DNA of 64,000 bases from Ferrovibrio sp. MS7 (GTDB lineage: Bacteria > Pseudomonadota > Alphaproteobacteria > Ferrovibrionales > Ferrovibrionaceae), in assembly GCF_038404985.1 (NCBI RefSeq), contig NZ_JBBKBA010000002.1, positions 744,001-808,000 on the forward strand, given 5' to 3'. Below the pieces are notes generated by a model that was not told where the DNA came from, searched no databases, and saw only the letters and a list, made by a program, of their open reading frames with translations. Positions 1-9,162 of this stretch are shown here, piece after piece. The position numbers and the translations under genes are program-made. Every line of letters begins with the position of its first letter. Position 1 is the first letter of the stretch.

Positions 1-156
1 CTCCGGCAGGTCAAAGCCATGCACGTCGGCACCGCATTCGGCCAGCGTGGCGGCTATGGCCGCACCGATGCCGCCCTTATGCCCGGTCACCAGGGCCCGC
101 CGCCCCTTAAGATCCACGAGACTCAAAATGCCGACTCCCTGCTCGCCTTTGGTCAC
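1..156 (-). CDS. SDR-family oxidoreductase, N-terminal fragment
   Basis: The minus strand carries the N-terminus of a short-chain dehydrogenase/reductase that runs off the left edge. The fragment has the Rossmann beta strand and glycine-rich nucleotide loop (RALVTGHKGGIGAAIA), then an acidic loop region ending VHGFDLPE. A GTG at 156 and a TTG at 126 are both in frame; GTG has a GGGAGA 11 bases upstream and TTG has AGGGAG 8 bases upstream, so the start is not settled. The Tyr-x3-Lys catalytic motif lies outside the window, so the substrate cannot be guessed. The next gene is divergent. Confidence 0.7.
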   Translation of the reverse strand, partial: MTKGEQGVGILSLVDLKGRRALVTGHKGGIGAAIAATLAECGADVHGFDLPE

Positions 157-323
157 TATACTGACGCTCTCCCGCTCTGGATCAACGCACCGCCCGGAAA
201 ATAAGCAAAGCGCGGCACCGCCCGAGTCCGCCCAAGGCTTCAGCAAGTCAATTAATTCCCCATAACATTCAAATAGTTGTAATAAGTCTTACGGCCCCAT
301 TGGCAGGACTGGCACGGCGACTG

Positions 324-334
324 CATACTGTATG
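324..334. promoter_or_regulatory. Candidate GntR operator
   Basis: Perfect inverted repeat CATAC-T-GTATG just ahead of the GntR gene at 377. Regulators of the FadR/FCD type bind short palindromes of this size and often repress themselves. The repeat overlaps an alternative upstream ATG at 332, one reason to prefer 377 as the start. Function is inferred. Confidence 0.35.
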
Positions 335-376
335 GAGCACTTAAACGCCCCGCTCTTCTGCCGCTCCGGTAGCCCC

Positions 377-1066
377 ATGAACGAGACCATCGCCCTCCGC
401 TCTGCCGTGCTGAAACGCAGCACCACGACCGACGATGTGCGTGAGCGACTCGCCGACGAAATCCTGCTGGGACAGCTCGAACCCGGCTCCCGCCTGGACG
501 AGCAGAGCCTGGCGCAGCGTTTCGGTGTGTCGCGCACGCCGGTACGCGAGGCCCTGAAGCAATTGGCCGTCACCGGGCTGGTCGAGGCCCGCCCGCATAA
601 GGGCGTGGTGGTTTCGGCGGTGACGCCGGAACGCCTGGCGCAGATGTTCGAGGCCATGGCCGATCTGGAAGCCGCCTGCGCGCGGCATGCCGCCCTGCGC
701 ATGGACGATGCCGAGCGCCACGCCCTGGCCTCGCTGCATGCCCTGAGCCGCGAGGCGGCAACGGCGGGTGATTTCGAACGCTATGACCAGCTCAACCGCG
801 ATTTCCACGCCCTGATCCTGCGCGGCTGCCATAACGATTATCTGTCGGAAGCGGCACAAAGCCTGCGCCTGCGCGTTACGCCCTTCCGCCGCGCGCAATT
901 CCTCAATCCGGCCCGCATCGAGGAATCCTACGCCGAGCATGAAGCCCTGGTGGCGGCCATTCTCGCGCGCGATGCCGATGCCGCCCAGGCCACCATGCGC
1001 GGCCATCTCGCCCAGGCCGGCGATGCCTCGGCCGAATTCCTCGCCCGTCCCAAACATCCGATCTGA
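377..1066 (+). CDS. GntR-family regulator, FadR/FCD type
   Basis: Transcription factor of 229 residues (244 if started at 332). The N-terminal third is a winged helix with the typical GntR pattern (DEQSLAQRFGVSRTPVREAL). The C-terminal FCD all-helical ligand domain follows, with metal-binding-type residues such as D and H in YDQLNRDFHALI and a late HEALVAAI segment. It sits 6 bases upstream of a gamma-glutamyltransferase gene and is probably the first gene of that operon, so it likely senses a peptide, amino acid or organic acid handled there. No good ribosome binding site is visible at either ATG. The palindrome at 324-334 is a plausible autoregulatory site. Confidence 0.85.
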   Translation: MNETIALRSAVLKRSTTTDDVRERLADEILLGQLEPGSRLDEQSLAQRFGVSRTPVREALKQLAVTGLVEARPHKGVVVSAVTPERLAQMFEAMADLEAACARHAALRMDDAERHALASLHALSREAATAGDFERYDQLNRDFHALILRGCHNDYLSEAAQSLRLRVTPFRRAQFLNPARIEESYAEHEALVAAILARDADAAQATMRGHLAQAGDASAEFLARPKHPI

Positions 1067-1072
1067 ATCAGC

Positions 1073-2890
1073 ATGAGCAAAGAACCGCGCTTCACCACTC
1101 GCCCGGAAATTCGTGGCAATTTCGGCGTCGTCGCCTCCACCCACTGGATCGCGGCACAGGCCGCCATGGGCGTGCTGGAACGCGGCGGCAATGCCTTCGA
1201 TGCCGCCGTCACCGCCGGCTTCGTGCTGCAGGTCGTGGAACCGCATCTCAACGGTGCCGGCGGCGACCTGCCGGCCCTGATCTGGGATGCCAGGCGGCAG
1301 AAGATGGAGGTGCTGTGCGGCCAGGGTCCTTCGCCTGCGGCCGCAAAGCCGGAGGCTTTCCGCAAGCTGGATCTGGCGCTGATTCCCGGCTCCGGCCTGC
1401 TGGCGCCCTGTGTGCCCGGCGCCATGGATGCCTGGCTGCTGATGCTGCGCGACCATGGCACCATCTCGGCCGCCGAGGCGCTGGCGCCCGCCATCCACTA
1501 TGCCGGCCAGGGCTATCCGCTGGTGCATCGCATCGTCGATACCATCGCTACCGTGACCGAGCTGTTCCGCGACGAGTGGCAGAGTTCGGCGGCGATCTAC
1601 CTGCCCAACGGCAACCTGCCGCGTCCGCTGCAGATGTTCCGCAATCCCGCTCTCGCTGCCTTCTACGAGAAGCTGGCCAAGATCGGCAGCGAAGCCTCGG
1701 GCAGCCGCGAAACCAGGATCGACGCCGTGCGCAAGGCCTGGAGCGAGGGCTTCGTCGCCGAACGCATCGACCGCTTCTGCCGCGAGACCGAGGCAATGGA
1801 TGCCTCTGGCCGCCGCCATCGCGGCCTGCTCACCGGCGCCGACATGGCCGGCTGGCAGGCAAGCTGGGAAGCGCCGCTGACCTACGATTACAAGGGCTGG
1901 ACGGTGGCAAAATGCGGCCCCTGGAGCCAGGGTCCGGCTTTCCTGCAGCAGCTCGCCTTGCTGCGTTATTTCGACCTCGACAAGATGGACCCGGCGGGGC
2001 CGGATTTCGTGCATGTGGTGACGGAAGCGACCAAGCTCGCCTTCGCCGACCGCGAAGCCTGGTATGGCGATCCCAATGCGGTTGACGTGCCGATGCAGGC
2101 GCTGCTTTCCGACACCTACAATGCCAACCGCGCCAAGCTGATCGGCGAACGCGCCTCGCTGGAACTGCGCCCGGGCAATCCCGGCGGCGGCAGCGCAAAA
2201 CTTGCCAGCGTGAAGGCGGATGTCGGCATGGCCGCTGGTGTTGGCGAGCCGACAGTGGGCAATCTCGATCCAGTGCCGAACAAGCGCGGCGCCGCCAGTG
2301 GCGATACCTGCCATGTCGATGTGATCGATCGCTGGGGCAACATGGTGGCGGCGACGCCATCGGGCGGCTGGCTGCAAAGCTCGCCGGTGATCCCGGAATT
2401 CGGCTTCTGCCTCGGCACCAGGGCGCAGATGTTCTGGCTGGAAGAAGGCCTGCCCAATTCCCTGCGACCGAATGTGCGCCCGCGCACCACGCTGTCGCCC
2501 TCGATGGCGCTGAAGGATGGCCAGCCGGCGATGGCGTTCGGCACACCGGGTGGCGATCAGCAGGACCAGTGGTCGCCGCAGCTTTTCCTCAAGATTGCGC
2601 ATCATGGCCTGAACCTGCAGGAAGCCATCGACAACCCGGCCTTCCATTCCGAGCATTTCCCCTCCTCCTTCTATCCGCGCAAGGCCAAGCCCGGTTTCCT
2701 GGCGCTGGAGGGCCGTTTCCCCAAGGCGACGGTGGAAGAACTGCGCCGCCGTGGCCATGATGTGCATGTCGGCGGCGACTGGTCGGAAGGCCGGCTCTGC
2801 GCCACCGCCATCGAGCAGACGCCGGAAGGCACCGTGCTGAAGGCCGGCGCCAATCCGCGCGGCATGCAGGGCTACGCGGTGGGACGATGA
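1073..2890 (+). CDS. Gamma-glutamyltransferase (Ntn-hydrolase precursor)
   Basis: 605-residue gamma-glutamyltranspeptidase family protein. These enzymes self-cleave in front of a threonine, which becomes the nucleophile that takes gamma-glutamyl groups from glutathione and related peptides. The cleavage motif is visible as SGDTCHVDVID with the predicted nucleophile at Thr412, in the usual two-thirds position. The N-terminal GGNAFDAAVTAGF segment and the C-terminal GTPGGDQQDQW block are typical of the family. I see no signal peptide, so it is probably cytoplasmic, unlike E. coli Ggt. It precedes a DUF1028 gene and a complete peptide importer in the same direction, suggesting that imported gamma-glutamyl compounds are cleaved inside the cell. 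Members of this family can also be acylases, so the substrate is inferred. Confidence 0.9.
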   Translation: MSKEPRFTTRPEIRGNFGVVASTHWIAAQAAMGVLERGGNAFDAAVTAGFVLQVVEPHLNGAGGDLPALIWDARRQKMEVLCGQGPSPAAAKPEAFRKLDLALIPGSGLLAPCVPGAMDAWLLMLRDHGTISAAEALAPAIHYAGQGYPLVHRIVDTIATVTELFRDEWQSSAAIYLPNGNLPRPLQMFRNPALAAFYEKLAKIGSEASGSRETRIDAVRKAWSEGFVAERIDRFCRETEAMDASGRRHRGLLTGADMAGWQASWEAPLTYDYKGWTVAKCGPWSQGPAFLQQLALLRYFDLDKMDPAGPDFVHVVTEATKLAFADREAWYGDPNAVDVPMQALLSDTYNANRAKLIGERASLELRPGNPGGGSAKLASVKADVGMAAGVGEPTVGNLDPVPNKRGAASGDTCHVDVIDRWGNMVAATPSGGWLQSSPVIPEFGFCLGTRAQMFWLEEGLPNSLRPNVRPRTTLSPSMALKDGQPAMAFGTPGGDQQDQWSPQLFLKIAHHGLNLQEAIDNPAFHSEHFPSSFYPRKAKPGFLALEGRFPKATVEELRRRGHDVHVGGDWSEGRLCATAIEQTPEGTVLKAGANPRGMQGYAVGR

Positions 2891-2922
2891 GCAGGCGCGG
2901 CGATGAAGGGGAACGCTGACCG

Positions 2923-3657
2923 ATGACCTGGTCGATCGTCGCCCGCGATCCTGCTTCCGGCGCCTTCGGCGTCGCCGTCACCACCAAATTCTTCGCCGTC
3001 GGCGCGCTCTGCCCGCATGCCGCCAGCCAGACCGGCGCACTGGCAACCCAGGCACTGGTGAACCCGACCTGGGGACCGCGCGGCCTGGCCTTGCTGCGCG
3101 AAGGTGCACCGGCCCAAGCCGTGCTGGATCAGCTCGTGGCTTCTGACGAGGGCCGCGCCACGCGGCAATTGCATCTCGTCGACAGCCATGGCCGCGTGGC
3201 GCAGCATACCGGTGCCGACTGTATCGGCTGGTGCGGCCATGTGGCAGGCAAAGGCTTCTCGGTGGCCGGCAACATGCTGGCTGGTGAAGCCGTGATTGCG
3301 GCCACAGCCCAGAGTTTTGCCAACTCAGCCAAGTCCTTCGCGGAACGGCTGATTGACGCATTGGATGCCGGCCAGGCAGAAGGCGGCGACAAGCGCGGCA
3401 AGCAATCTGCCGCACTGATTGTCTATGGCGAGGAAGACTATCCGGAAGTGTCGCTGCGGGTGGACGACCATGCCGAGCCACTCATCGAACTGCGCCGGCT
3501 TTATGAACTCTCGCAGGGGCGTTTTGCCGCCTTCCGCAAGTTCATGGCGACGCGCGCCAATCCCTCCGGCATCTACGACCGCGCGGTGATCGAGGCCGAG
3601 GCACAGAGGCTGGAGGCGCAAGCCCAGTTGGATGCGCAAGCCCAGGGAGCGGCCTGA
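2923..3657 (+). CDS. DUF1028 family protein, predicted Ntn-like hydrolase
   Basis: 244-residue DUF1028 protein. The family has an Ntn-hydrolase-like fold and no firmly known reaction. The start (MTWSIVARDPASGAFGVAVTTKFFAVG) and the GADCIGWCGHVAGKGFSVAGNML block are diagnostic. The C-terminal 40 residues are Ala/Gln-rich and probably helical. It lies 32 bases after the gamma-glutamyltransferase gene and its stop overlaps the start of the next ABC gene (TGATG), so the genes are almost certainly co-transcribed. DUF1028 genes often accompany peptide importers and amidohydrolases. A role in hydrolysing an amide released from the imported peptide is an inference. Confidence 0.85.
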   Translation: MTWSIVARDPASGAFGVAVTTKFFAVGALCPHAASQTGALATQALVNPTWGPRGLALLREGAPAQAVLDQLVASDEGRATRQLHLVDSHGRVAQHTGADCIGWCGHVAGKGFSVAGNMLAGEAVIAATAQSFANSAKSFAERLIDALDAGQAEGGDKRGKQSAALIVYGEEDYPEVSLRVDDHAEPLIELRRLYELSQGRFAAFRKFMATRANPSGIYDRAVIEAEAQRLEAQAQLDAQAQGAA

Positions 3658-4622
3658 TGGCTTTGCTCGAAGTCGAGAACCTGCACACCTATTTCCAGGT
3701 CGATGGCGGCGAATTCCGTGCCGTCGAAGGCGTCAGCTTCCAGGTCGAATCCGGGCGCACGCTTGGCATCGTCGGCGAGAGCGGTTGCGGCAAATCGGTC
3801 ACCTCGCTTAGCGTGATGGGGCTGCTGGCCAAGCCGGCCGGCCGCATCGCGCAAGGCGCCATCCGCTTCGATGGCACCGATCTGCTGGCTTTGCCTGATG
3901 CCGCGATGCGCGACCTGCGCGGCAACCGGCTGGCGATGATCTTCCAGGAACCGATGACCTCGCTGAACCCGGCCTATACCATCGGCGACCAGATCATGGA
4001 GGGCCTGCAGCGGCACCGCAACCTCTCGCCGGCCGAGGCCCGCGCCCAGGCCATCGAGATGCTGCGCCGCGTGCGCATTCCAGCGCCGGAACAGCGCGTC
4101 GACGATTATCCGCACAAGCTTTCCGGCGGCATGCGCCAGCGCGCCATGATCGCCATGGCACTGGCCTGCGGCCCGCAATTGCTGATCGCCGATGAACCGA
4201 CCACGGCGCTGGACGTGACCGTGCAGGCGCAGATCCTGGACCTACTGCGCGACCTGCAGCACGATTTCGGCACCGCCATCATGCTGATCAGCCACGATCT
4301 CGGCGTCATCGCCGAAATGGCCGACAGCGTGGCGGTGATGTATGCCGGCCGCGTGGTCGAGGAAGCCCCGGTGGCGGCCTTGTTCGACGCACCGCAGCAC
4401 CCCTACACCATCGGCCTGCTCGGCTCGATCCCTCGGCTTGAAACCGAACAGGAGCGCCTTGCCGCCATCGAGGGCAGCGTGCCGGATCCGATGAATCCAC
4501 CGCAGGGCTGCCGCTTTCATCCGCGCTGCCCGTTTGCCGATGCCGAATGCCTGCAGACCGAGCCAGCCTTGCGCGACATGGCGCCCGGCCATCGCGTCGC
4601 CTGCTGGAAAGCACCGCTATGA
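3657..4622 (+). CDS. Peptide ABC transporter ATP-binding protein, DppD type
   Basis: 321-residue ATPase subunit of a dipeptide/oligopeptide/nickel-type importer. Walker A is GESGCGKS at residues 40-47, the signature is LSGGMRQR, and Walker B is [12 protein letters not shown]. The C-terminal extension ends in the cysteine-containing oligopeptide-transporter motif ([15 protein letters not shown]). It pairs with the DppF-type ATPase that overlaps its stop codon by ATGA. Its partners are the binding protein at 5708 and the permeases at 7259 and 8197. The preceding gamma-glutamyltransferase suggests glutathione or gamma-glutamyl peptides as cargo, as for the Gsi system, but the sequence does not fix this. 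Confidence 0.93.
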   Translation: MALLEVENLHTYFQVDGGEFRAVEGVSFQVESGRTLGIVGESGCGKSVTSLSVMGLLAKPAGRIAQGAIRFDGTDLLALPDAAMRDLRGNRLAMIFQEPMTSLNPAYTIGDQIMEGLQRHRNLSPAEARAQAIEMLRRVRIPAPEQRVDDYPHKLSGGMRQRAMIAMALACGPQLLIADEPTTALDVTVQAQILDLLRDLQHDFGTAIMLISHDLGVIAEMADSVAVMYAGRVVEEAPVAALFDAPQHPYTIGLLGSIPRLETEQERLAAIEGSVPDPMNPPQGCRFHPRCPFADAECLQTEPALRDMAPGHRVACWKAPL

Positions 4623-5689
4623 CCGCCTTGCTGGAAGTCGAGAATCTGTCGAAGCGTTTCACCGCGCGCAGCAACTGGTATGGCAAGCCGACGGCTTATC
4701 TCAGCGCCGTGGACGACATCAGCTTCACGCTCGATGCCGGCGAAACCCTGGGCATCGTCGGCGAATCCGGCTGCGGCAAGTCCACCACCGGACGGCTTGT
4801 GCTGCGGCTGCTGGAAGCCTCGGCTGGCCGCATCCGCTACGATGGCCGCGACATCACGGCGCTGGAAGGCGAGCAGCTCCGCGCACTCCGCCGCGACATG
4901 CAGCTGGTATTCCAGGACCCCTATGCCTCGCTCAATCCGCGCATGACGGTGGCCGATATCCTCACCGAGCCGCTGATGCTGCATGGCCTGGTGCCGCCGG
5001 CGAAGCGGCCGGAGCGCGTGGCGGAACTGCTGCGCCTGGTCGGCCTGAGCCCGGATCATGCGCGGCGCTATCCGCATGAATTCTCCGGCGGCCAGCGCCA
5101 GCGCATCGGCATCGCCCGCGCGCTCGCGGTGGAGCCGAACCTGATCGTCTGCGACGAAGCGGTATCGGCTCTGGACGTTTCGGTGCAGGCACAGGTACTG
5201 AACCTGCTGCGCGACCTGCAGCGGCGGCTGAACCTCGCCTATATCTTCATCGCCCACGACCTGGCCGTGGTGCGCCATATCGCCGACCGCGTGGCCGTGA
5301 TGTATCTCGGCCGCATCGTCGAGATCGCGCCGACGCGGCAATTGTTCAGCCAGCCGCGCCATCCCTATACCCGCGCGCTGCTCTCGGCGATTCCGGTGCC
5401 CAATCCGCAGGCTAACCGCCAGCGCAGCATCCTGGCCGGCGATGTGCCAAGCCCGATCAACCCGCCAAGCGGCTGCCGCTTCCACACCCGCTGCGCTTTC
5501 GCCAGCCCGCGTTGCAGCCAGGAAGCCCCGGTGCTGGAAGATGGCGTCGCCTGCCATCACTGGCGTGAGCTGCCTGCCGCCGCGCCGCTGCCATCCGAAG
5601 GCAGCACAGCCGGTGCCGAGCGGCTGCGCCGCTTGCAGGCCAAATTCCTTGAACCAGTCCGTTCTCTTGAAATCAGTACGCAACCGTAA
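4619..5689 (+). CDS. Peptide ABC transporter ATP-binding protein, DppF type
   Basis: 356-residue second ATPase of the peptide importer. Walker [10 protein letters not shown], signature [15 protein letters not shown] and Walker [12 protein letters not shown] are all present, followed by the C-terminal motif [16 protein letters not shown] place the start at 4619, where ATG overlaps the stop of the previous gene (ATGA); an in-frame ATG at 4547 would add 24 residues of out-of-frame-looking sequence. It forms the heterodimeric motor with the preceding protein. The tail after the cysteine motif is longer than usual and rich in basic residues. Confidence 0.93.
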   Translation: MTALLEVENLSKRFTARSNWYGKPTAYLSAVDDISFTLDAGETLGIVGESGCGKSTTGRLVLRLLEASAGRIRYDGRDITALEGEQLRALRRDMQLVFQDPYASLNPRMTVADILTEPLMLHGLVPPAKRPERVAELLRLVGLSPDHARRYPHEFSGGQRQRIGIARALAVEPNLIVCDEAVSALDVSVQAQVLNLLRDLQRRLNLAYIFIAHDLAVVRHIADRVAVMYLGRIVEIAPTRQLFSQPRHPYTRALLSAIPVPNPQANRQRSILAGDVPSPINPPSGCRFHTRCAFASPRCSQEAPVLEDGVACHHWRELPAAAPLPSEGSTAGAERLRRLQAKFLEPVRSLEISTQP

Positions 5690-5707
5690 AAACGGAGGAA
5701 CAACACG

Positions 5708-7210
5708 ATGCTTAAGCGAACCCTATTTGCTGCTCTGCTCGCCAGCGCCATGGCAATGCCGGCGGCGGCGCAGACGCTGAAATTCGGCCTTGCCGAGGAC
5801 CCGGATGCCCTTGATCCGACGCTGGCCCGCACTTTCGTCAGCCGCGTGGTGTTCTCCGCGCTGTGCGACAAGCTTGTGGATATCGCCCCGGATCTTTCCG
5901 TGGTGCCGCAGCTTGCCACCGAGTGGTCCTGGTCGGCCGACAACAAGGCGCTGACCATGAAGCTGCGCCCCGGCGTCACCTTCCATGACGGCGAGAAGTT
6001 CGACGCCGAGGCCGTGAAGTACAATATCGAACGGCACAAGACCATGCAGGGCTCGCAGCGCCGTGGCGAACTCTCGGCGGTCACCACCGTCGATGTGGTC
6101 GACCCGCTGACTGTGAAGATCAACACCACGGCACCCTTCGCGCCTTTGCTCGCCACGCTGACCGACCGCGCCGGCATGATGATCTCGCCGAAGGCCGGTG
6201 CCGCGCTCGGCGACAAGTTCGCCACCGCCCCGGTCTGCGCCGGTCCGTTCAAATTCGTCGAGCGCGTGGCGCAGGACCGCATCGTGGTCGAGAAGTATGA
6301 CGGCTACTGGAACAAGGCCAATGTGCATTTCTCGCGCATCGAGTTCCGGCCCTTCATCGACGCCACCGTGCGCTTCGCCAACCTGCGTTCCGGCCAGCTT
6401 GACATCCTGGAGCGCCTGGCTGCCACCGACGCGGCAGCGGTGCAGAAGGACAAGAAGCTGAAATTCGGCTCCATCACCGAGATCGGCTATTACGGCATAA
6501 CCATCAATATCGGCAAGAGCGACAAGGCCAAGTCGCCGATCGGCTCCAATGCCAAGATCCGCGAGGCGCTGGAACTCTCGCTCGACCGCCAGGGCATCAA
6601 CCAGGTGGTGTTCGATGGCCTGGCCACGCCGGGCAACCAGTGGGTGGCACCGAGCAATGCCAACTACGCCAAGTCGGTGCCGGTGCCGAAGCGTGATGTG
6701 GCCAAGGCGAAGCAGTTGCTGAAGGAGGCCGGCAATCCGAACCCGGTGGTGAACCTGGTGACGCCGACCACCACCGATGCCCGCAACATCGCCCAGGTGG
6801 TGCAGGCGATGGCGAAGGAAGCCGGCTTCGATGTCCGCATCCAGGCCACCGAATTCGCCACTTCCCTCAACATGGCCGACAAGGGCGACTTCGAGGCCTA
6901 TATCCTGGCCTGGAGCGGCCGCCCCGATCCGGACGGCAACCTCTACAGCTTCCATGCCTGCAAGCAGCCGCTGAACTATTCCGGCCTGTGCAATCCGGCG
7001 CTGGACGAGGTGCTGAACGACAGCCGGCTGACCACCGACATCGCCCAGCGCCGCAAGGCCTGGGACAGCGCGGCGAAGATCGTGCTGGCCGAACGCCCGA
7101 TCATCTACCTGCTGCATCGCAAGTGGCTGTGGGCCTATAACGCCAAGCTGACCGGCTTCAAGGAATATCCGGACGGCCTGCTGCGTTTCACCGGCATGAA
7201 GCTGAGCTGA
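5708..7210 (+). CDS. Peptide ABC transporter substrate-binding protein
   Basis: 500-residue periplasmic binding protein of the DppA/OppA/GsiB family (SBP family 5). It has a cleavable signal peptide (MLKRTLFAALLASAMAMPAAAQ, cut near residue 21). The LRPGVTFHDGEKFDAEAVKYN block is the family signature. A strong GGAGG lies 10 bases upstream of the ATG. It follows the two ATPase genes and precedes the permeases, separated from them by a strong stem-loop at 7224-7251 that could give more binding protein than permease. Ligand not readable; gamma-glutamyl peptides are the contextual guess. Confidence 0.93.
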   Translation: MLKRTLFAALLASAMAMPAAAQTLKFGLAEDPDALDPTLARTFVSRVVFSALCDKLVDIAPDLSVVPQLATEWSWSADNKALTMKLRPGVTFHDGEKFDAEAVKYNIERHKTMQGSQRRGELSAVTTVDVVDPLTVKINTTAPFAPLLATLTDRAGMMISPKAGAALGDKFATAPVCAGPFKFVERVAQDRIVVEKYDGYWNKANVHFSRIEFRPFIDATVRFANLRSGQLDILERLAATDAAAVQKDKKLKFGSITEIGYYGITINIGKSDKAKSPIGSNAKIREALELSLDRQGINQVVFDGLATPGNQWVAPSNANYAKSVPVPKRDVAKAKQLLKEAGNPNPVVNLVTPTTTDARNIAQVVQAMAKEAGFDVRIQATEFATSLNMADKGDFEAYILAWSGRPDPDGNLYSFHACKQPLNYSGLCNPALDEVLNDSRLTTDIAQRRKAWDSAAKIVLAERPIIYLLHRKWLWAYNAKLTGFKEYPDGLLRFTGMKLS

Positions 7211-7223
7211 TAAGGGTAAGGAG

Positions 7224-7251
7224 CGGCGGGTGCGGGCAACCGCATCCGCCG
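7224..7251 (+). promoter_or_regulatory. Intercistronic stem-loop between binding protein and permease
   Basis: Twelve-base stem (CGGCGGGTGCGG with CCGCATCCGCCG, one G-U pair) capped by a GCAA tetraloop of GNRA type. No T-run follows, so it is more likely an mRNA stabiliser or processing/pausing element than a terminator. It lies 13 bases after the binding-protein stop and 7 bases before the permease start, where it could also mask the weak ribosome binding site. Confidence 0.6.
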
Positions 7252-7258
7252 GTTTCAC

Positions 7259-8200
7259 ATGCTGCGTTTCCTGGTCCGCCGTATCGCCATCCTGCTGCCG
7301 ACACTGCTGTTCGTGTCGATCATCATTTTCGGGCTGCAGCAATTGCTGCCCGGCGATCCCGCCATTGCCATGGCCGGCGAGGAGCGCGACCCCGAGACCA
7401 TCGAGCAGATCCGCGAGAAGTACAATCTGAACAAGCCGATTCCGGTGCGCTACTGGCTGTGGATCAGCGGCGTGCTGCAGGGCGATTTCGGCGAATCGAT
7501 CCGCATCCAGTTGCCGGTCTCGCAGTTGCTGGTGGAGAAACTGCCCGTCACCATCGAACTCGCCGTGCTGGCGATGCTGGTGGCGCTCAGCATCGGCATT
7601 CCCGCCGGGATCATCTCGGCGCTCTATAACGGCCGCTGGGCCGACTACGTTGCCAACGTGGTCGGCCTCTGGGGCCTCTCGACGCCGAATTTCTGGCTCG
7701 GCATCATGATGATCCTGCTGTTCTCGGTCGAACTCGGCTGGCTGCCGGCATCCGGCTATGTCGAGCCCGGCGAGGATTTGCTCGGTAACTTGCAAGCCAT
7801 GATCATGCCGGCCTTCGTGCTCGGCACCGGCATCGCGGCGGTGATGATGCGCCACACCCGCAGTGCCATGCTGCAGGTGCTGAGCAGCGACTATATCCGC
7901 ACCGCGCGGGCCAAGGGCCTCTATGAGCGCATGGTGATTTTCAAGCACGCATTGCGCAATGCCGCCGTGCCGGTGATCACGCTGGGCGCGCTGGAATTCG
8001 GGCAGTTGCTGTCCGGTGCCGTGCTCACCGAGCAGATTTTCTCCATCCCCGGCTTCGGCAAGCTGATCGTGGATGCGGTGTTCAACCGCGACTATGCGGT
8101 GGTTCAGGGCGTCGTGCTCTGCACCGCGACGGCCTATATCCTGCTGAACCTGCTGGCCGATATCGCCTACTTCCTGGTCAATCCGAGGCTGCGGTCATGA
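7259..8200 (+). CDS. Peptide ABC transporter permease, DppB type
   Basis: 313-residue inner-membrane permease. It has the DppB-type N-terminal helix (LRFLVRRIAILLPTLLFVSIIIFGL), the periplasmic GDPAIAMAGEERDPETI segment and the EAA loop (YIRTARAKGLYERMVIFKHALRNA) that contacts the ATPases. About six membrane helices are expected. No clear ribosome binding site precedes the ATG, and the stem-loop just upstream may keep its translation low. Its 3' end overlaps the DppC-type gene by ATGA. Confidence 0.92.
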   Translation: MLRFLVRRIAILLPTLLFVSIIIFGLQQLLPGDPAIAMAGEERDPETIEQIREKYNLNKPIPVRYWLWISGVLQGDFGESIRIQLPVSQLLVEKLPVTIELAVLAMLVALSIGIPAGIISALYNGRWADYVANVVGLWGLSTPNFWLGIMMILLFSVELGWLPASGYVEPGEDLLGNLQAMIMPAFVLGTGIAAVMMRHTRSAMLQVLSSDYIRTARAKGLYERMVIFKHALRNAAVPVITLGALEFGQLLSGAVLTEQIFSIPGFGKLIVDAVFNRDYAVVQGVVLCTATAYILLNLLADIAYFLVNPRLRS

Positions 8201-9075
8201 GCGCGGCAACTGTCCCGATACAAAAAGTCCGCGAGGAAAGCCCGACGCGGCGTGCCTTCCGCCGCCTGCTGCGGCGCAAGGGCGCCGTGGTCGGCCTGGT
8301 GGTGGTCTGCCTGTTCGTCATCATTGCCGCCTTCGCCGATTTCGTCGCGCCCTATGATCCGATTGCCGCCGACTGGAGCGCCTTGCGCGGCGCACCAAGT
8401 TGGGCGCATCCCTTCGGCGGCGATGAATTGGGCCGCGACGTGCTGAGCCGCGTGATCCATGGCGCGCGTGCCTCGCTGCTGGCCGGTGTCATCTCGGTGG
8501 CGCTGGCGCTGCTGCTCGGCATCCCCATCGGGCTATTGTCCGGCTATGCTGGCGGGCTATTGGACGGCATCATCATGCGCATCATCGATGCCATGCTGGC
8601 GGTGCCGTTCCTGATCCTGGCCATCGCGCTGGCCGCCTTCCTCGGCCCCAGCCTGACCAACGCCATGATCGCCATTGGCCTCTCGGCAACACCGATCTTC
8701 GTGCGCCTGACCCGCGCCCAGGTGCAGGCCGTGATGGTGGAAGACTATATCGAGGCGGCGCGTGCCGTGGGCAATCCGCCGGCCCGCATCGCCTTCCGCC
8801 ATGTGCTGCCGAATATCGTGCCGGCGCTGATGGTGCAGGCGACACTGACCATCGCGTCCGCCATCATCGCCGAAGCCAGCCTGTCTTTCCTCGGGCTGGG
8901 ACAGCAGCCGCCCTCCCCAAGCTGGGGCAGCATGCTTAACTCGGCGAAGGATTTCTTGAGCCAGGCGCCGTGGATGGCGGTGTGGCCCGGCATCTCGATC
9001 TTCGTTGTGGTGCTGTCCTTCAACCTGCTCGGCGATGGCCTGCGCGACGCGCTTGATCCCCGGCATCGGGGATAG
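8197..9075 (+). CDS. Peptide ABC transporter permease, DppC type
   Basis: 292-residue second permease. The N-terminus has the OppC_N pattern (a basic stretch then GAVVGLVVVCLFVIIAAFAD), followed by the HPFGGDELGRDVLSRVIHGAR motif and the EAA loop (YIEAARAVGNPPARIAFRHV). Start overlaps the DppB stop (ATGA). It is the last gene of the importer operon; two palindromic repeats follow at 9088-9157 before the convergent ABC-F gene. Confidence 0.92.
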   Translation: MSAATVPIQKVREESPTRRAFRRLLRRKGAVVGLVVVCLFVIIAAFADFVAPYDPIAADWSALRGAPSWAHPFGGDELGRDVLSRVIHGARASLLAGVISVALALLLGIPIGLLSGYAGGLLDGIIMRIIDAMLAVPFLILAIALAAFLGPSLTNAMIAIGLSATPIFVRLTRAQVQAVMVEDYIEAARAVGNPPARIAFRHVLPNIVPALMVQATLTIASAIIAEASLSFLGLGQQPPSPSWGSMLNSAKDFLSQAPWMAVWPGISIFVVVLSFNLLGDGLRDALDPRHRG

Positions 9076-9087
9076 AGGCGGCATGAG

Positions 9088-9157
9088 ATGCGCGGATCAA
9101 GTCCGCGCATGACGAGATACTAATATAGGTCGTCATCGCCGGGCTTGACCCGGCGAT
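9088..9157. repeat. Two REP-like palindromes (CTTGA-loop class)
   Basis: Two elements with 9-base perfect arms around a CTTGA or TCAAG loop: ATGCGCGGA/TCCGCGCAT at 9088-9110 and ATCGCCGGG/CCCGGCGAT at 9135-9157. They sit head to head between convergent genes. The same design recurs at 16473 and 30631. These look like dispersed REP-type repeats; they may also act as mRNA 3' end structures. Confidence 0.75.
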
Positions 9158-9162
9158 CTCCC

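Noticed and set aside
341-2767. Very long open frame antisense to the GntR and gamma-glutamyltransferase genes
   Set aside because: Its product is His/Arg/Gln-rich low-complexity sequence typical of the reverse frame of a GC-rich gene; the plus-strand proteins have clear family motifs.
5723-7948. Long open frame antisense to the peptide-binding protein
   Set aside because: Same mirror effect; it crosses two real genes and has no domain pattern.
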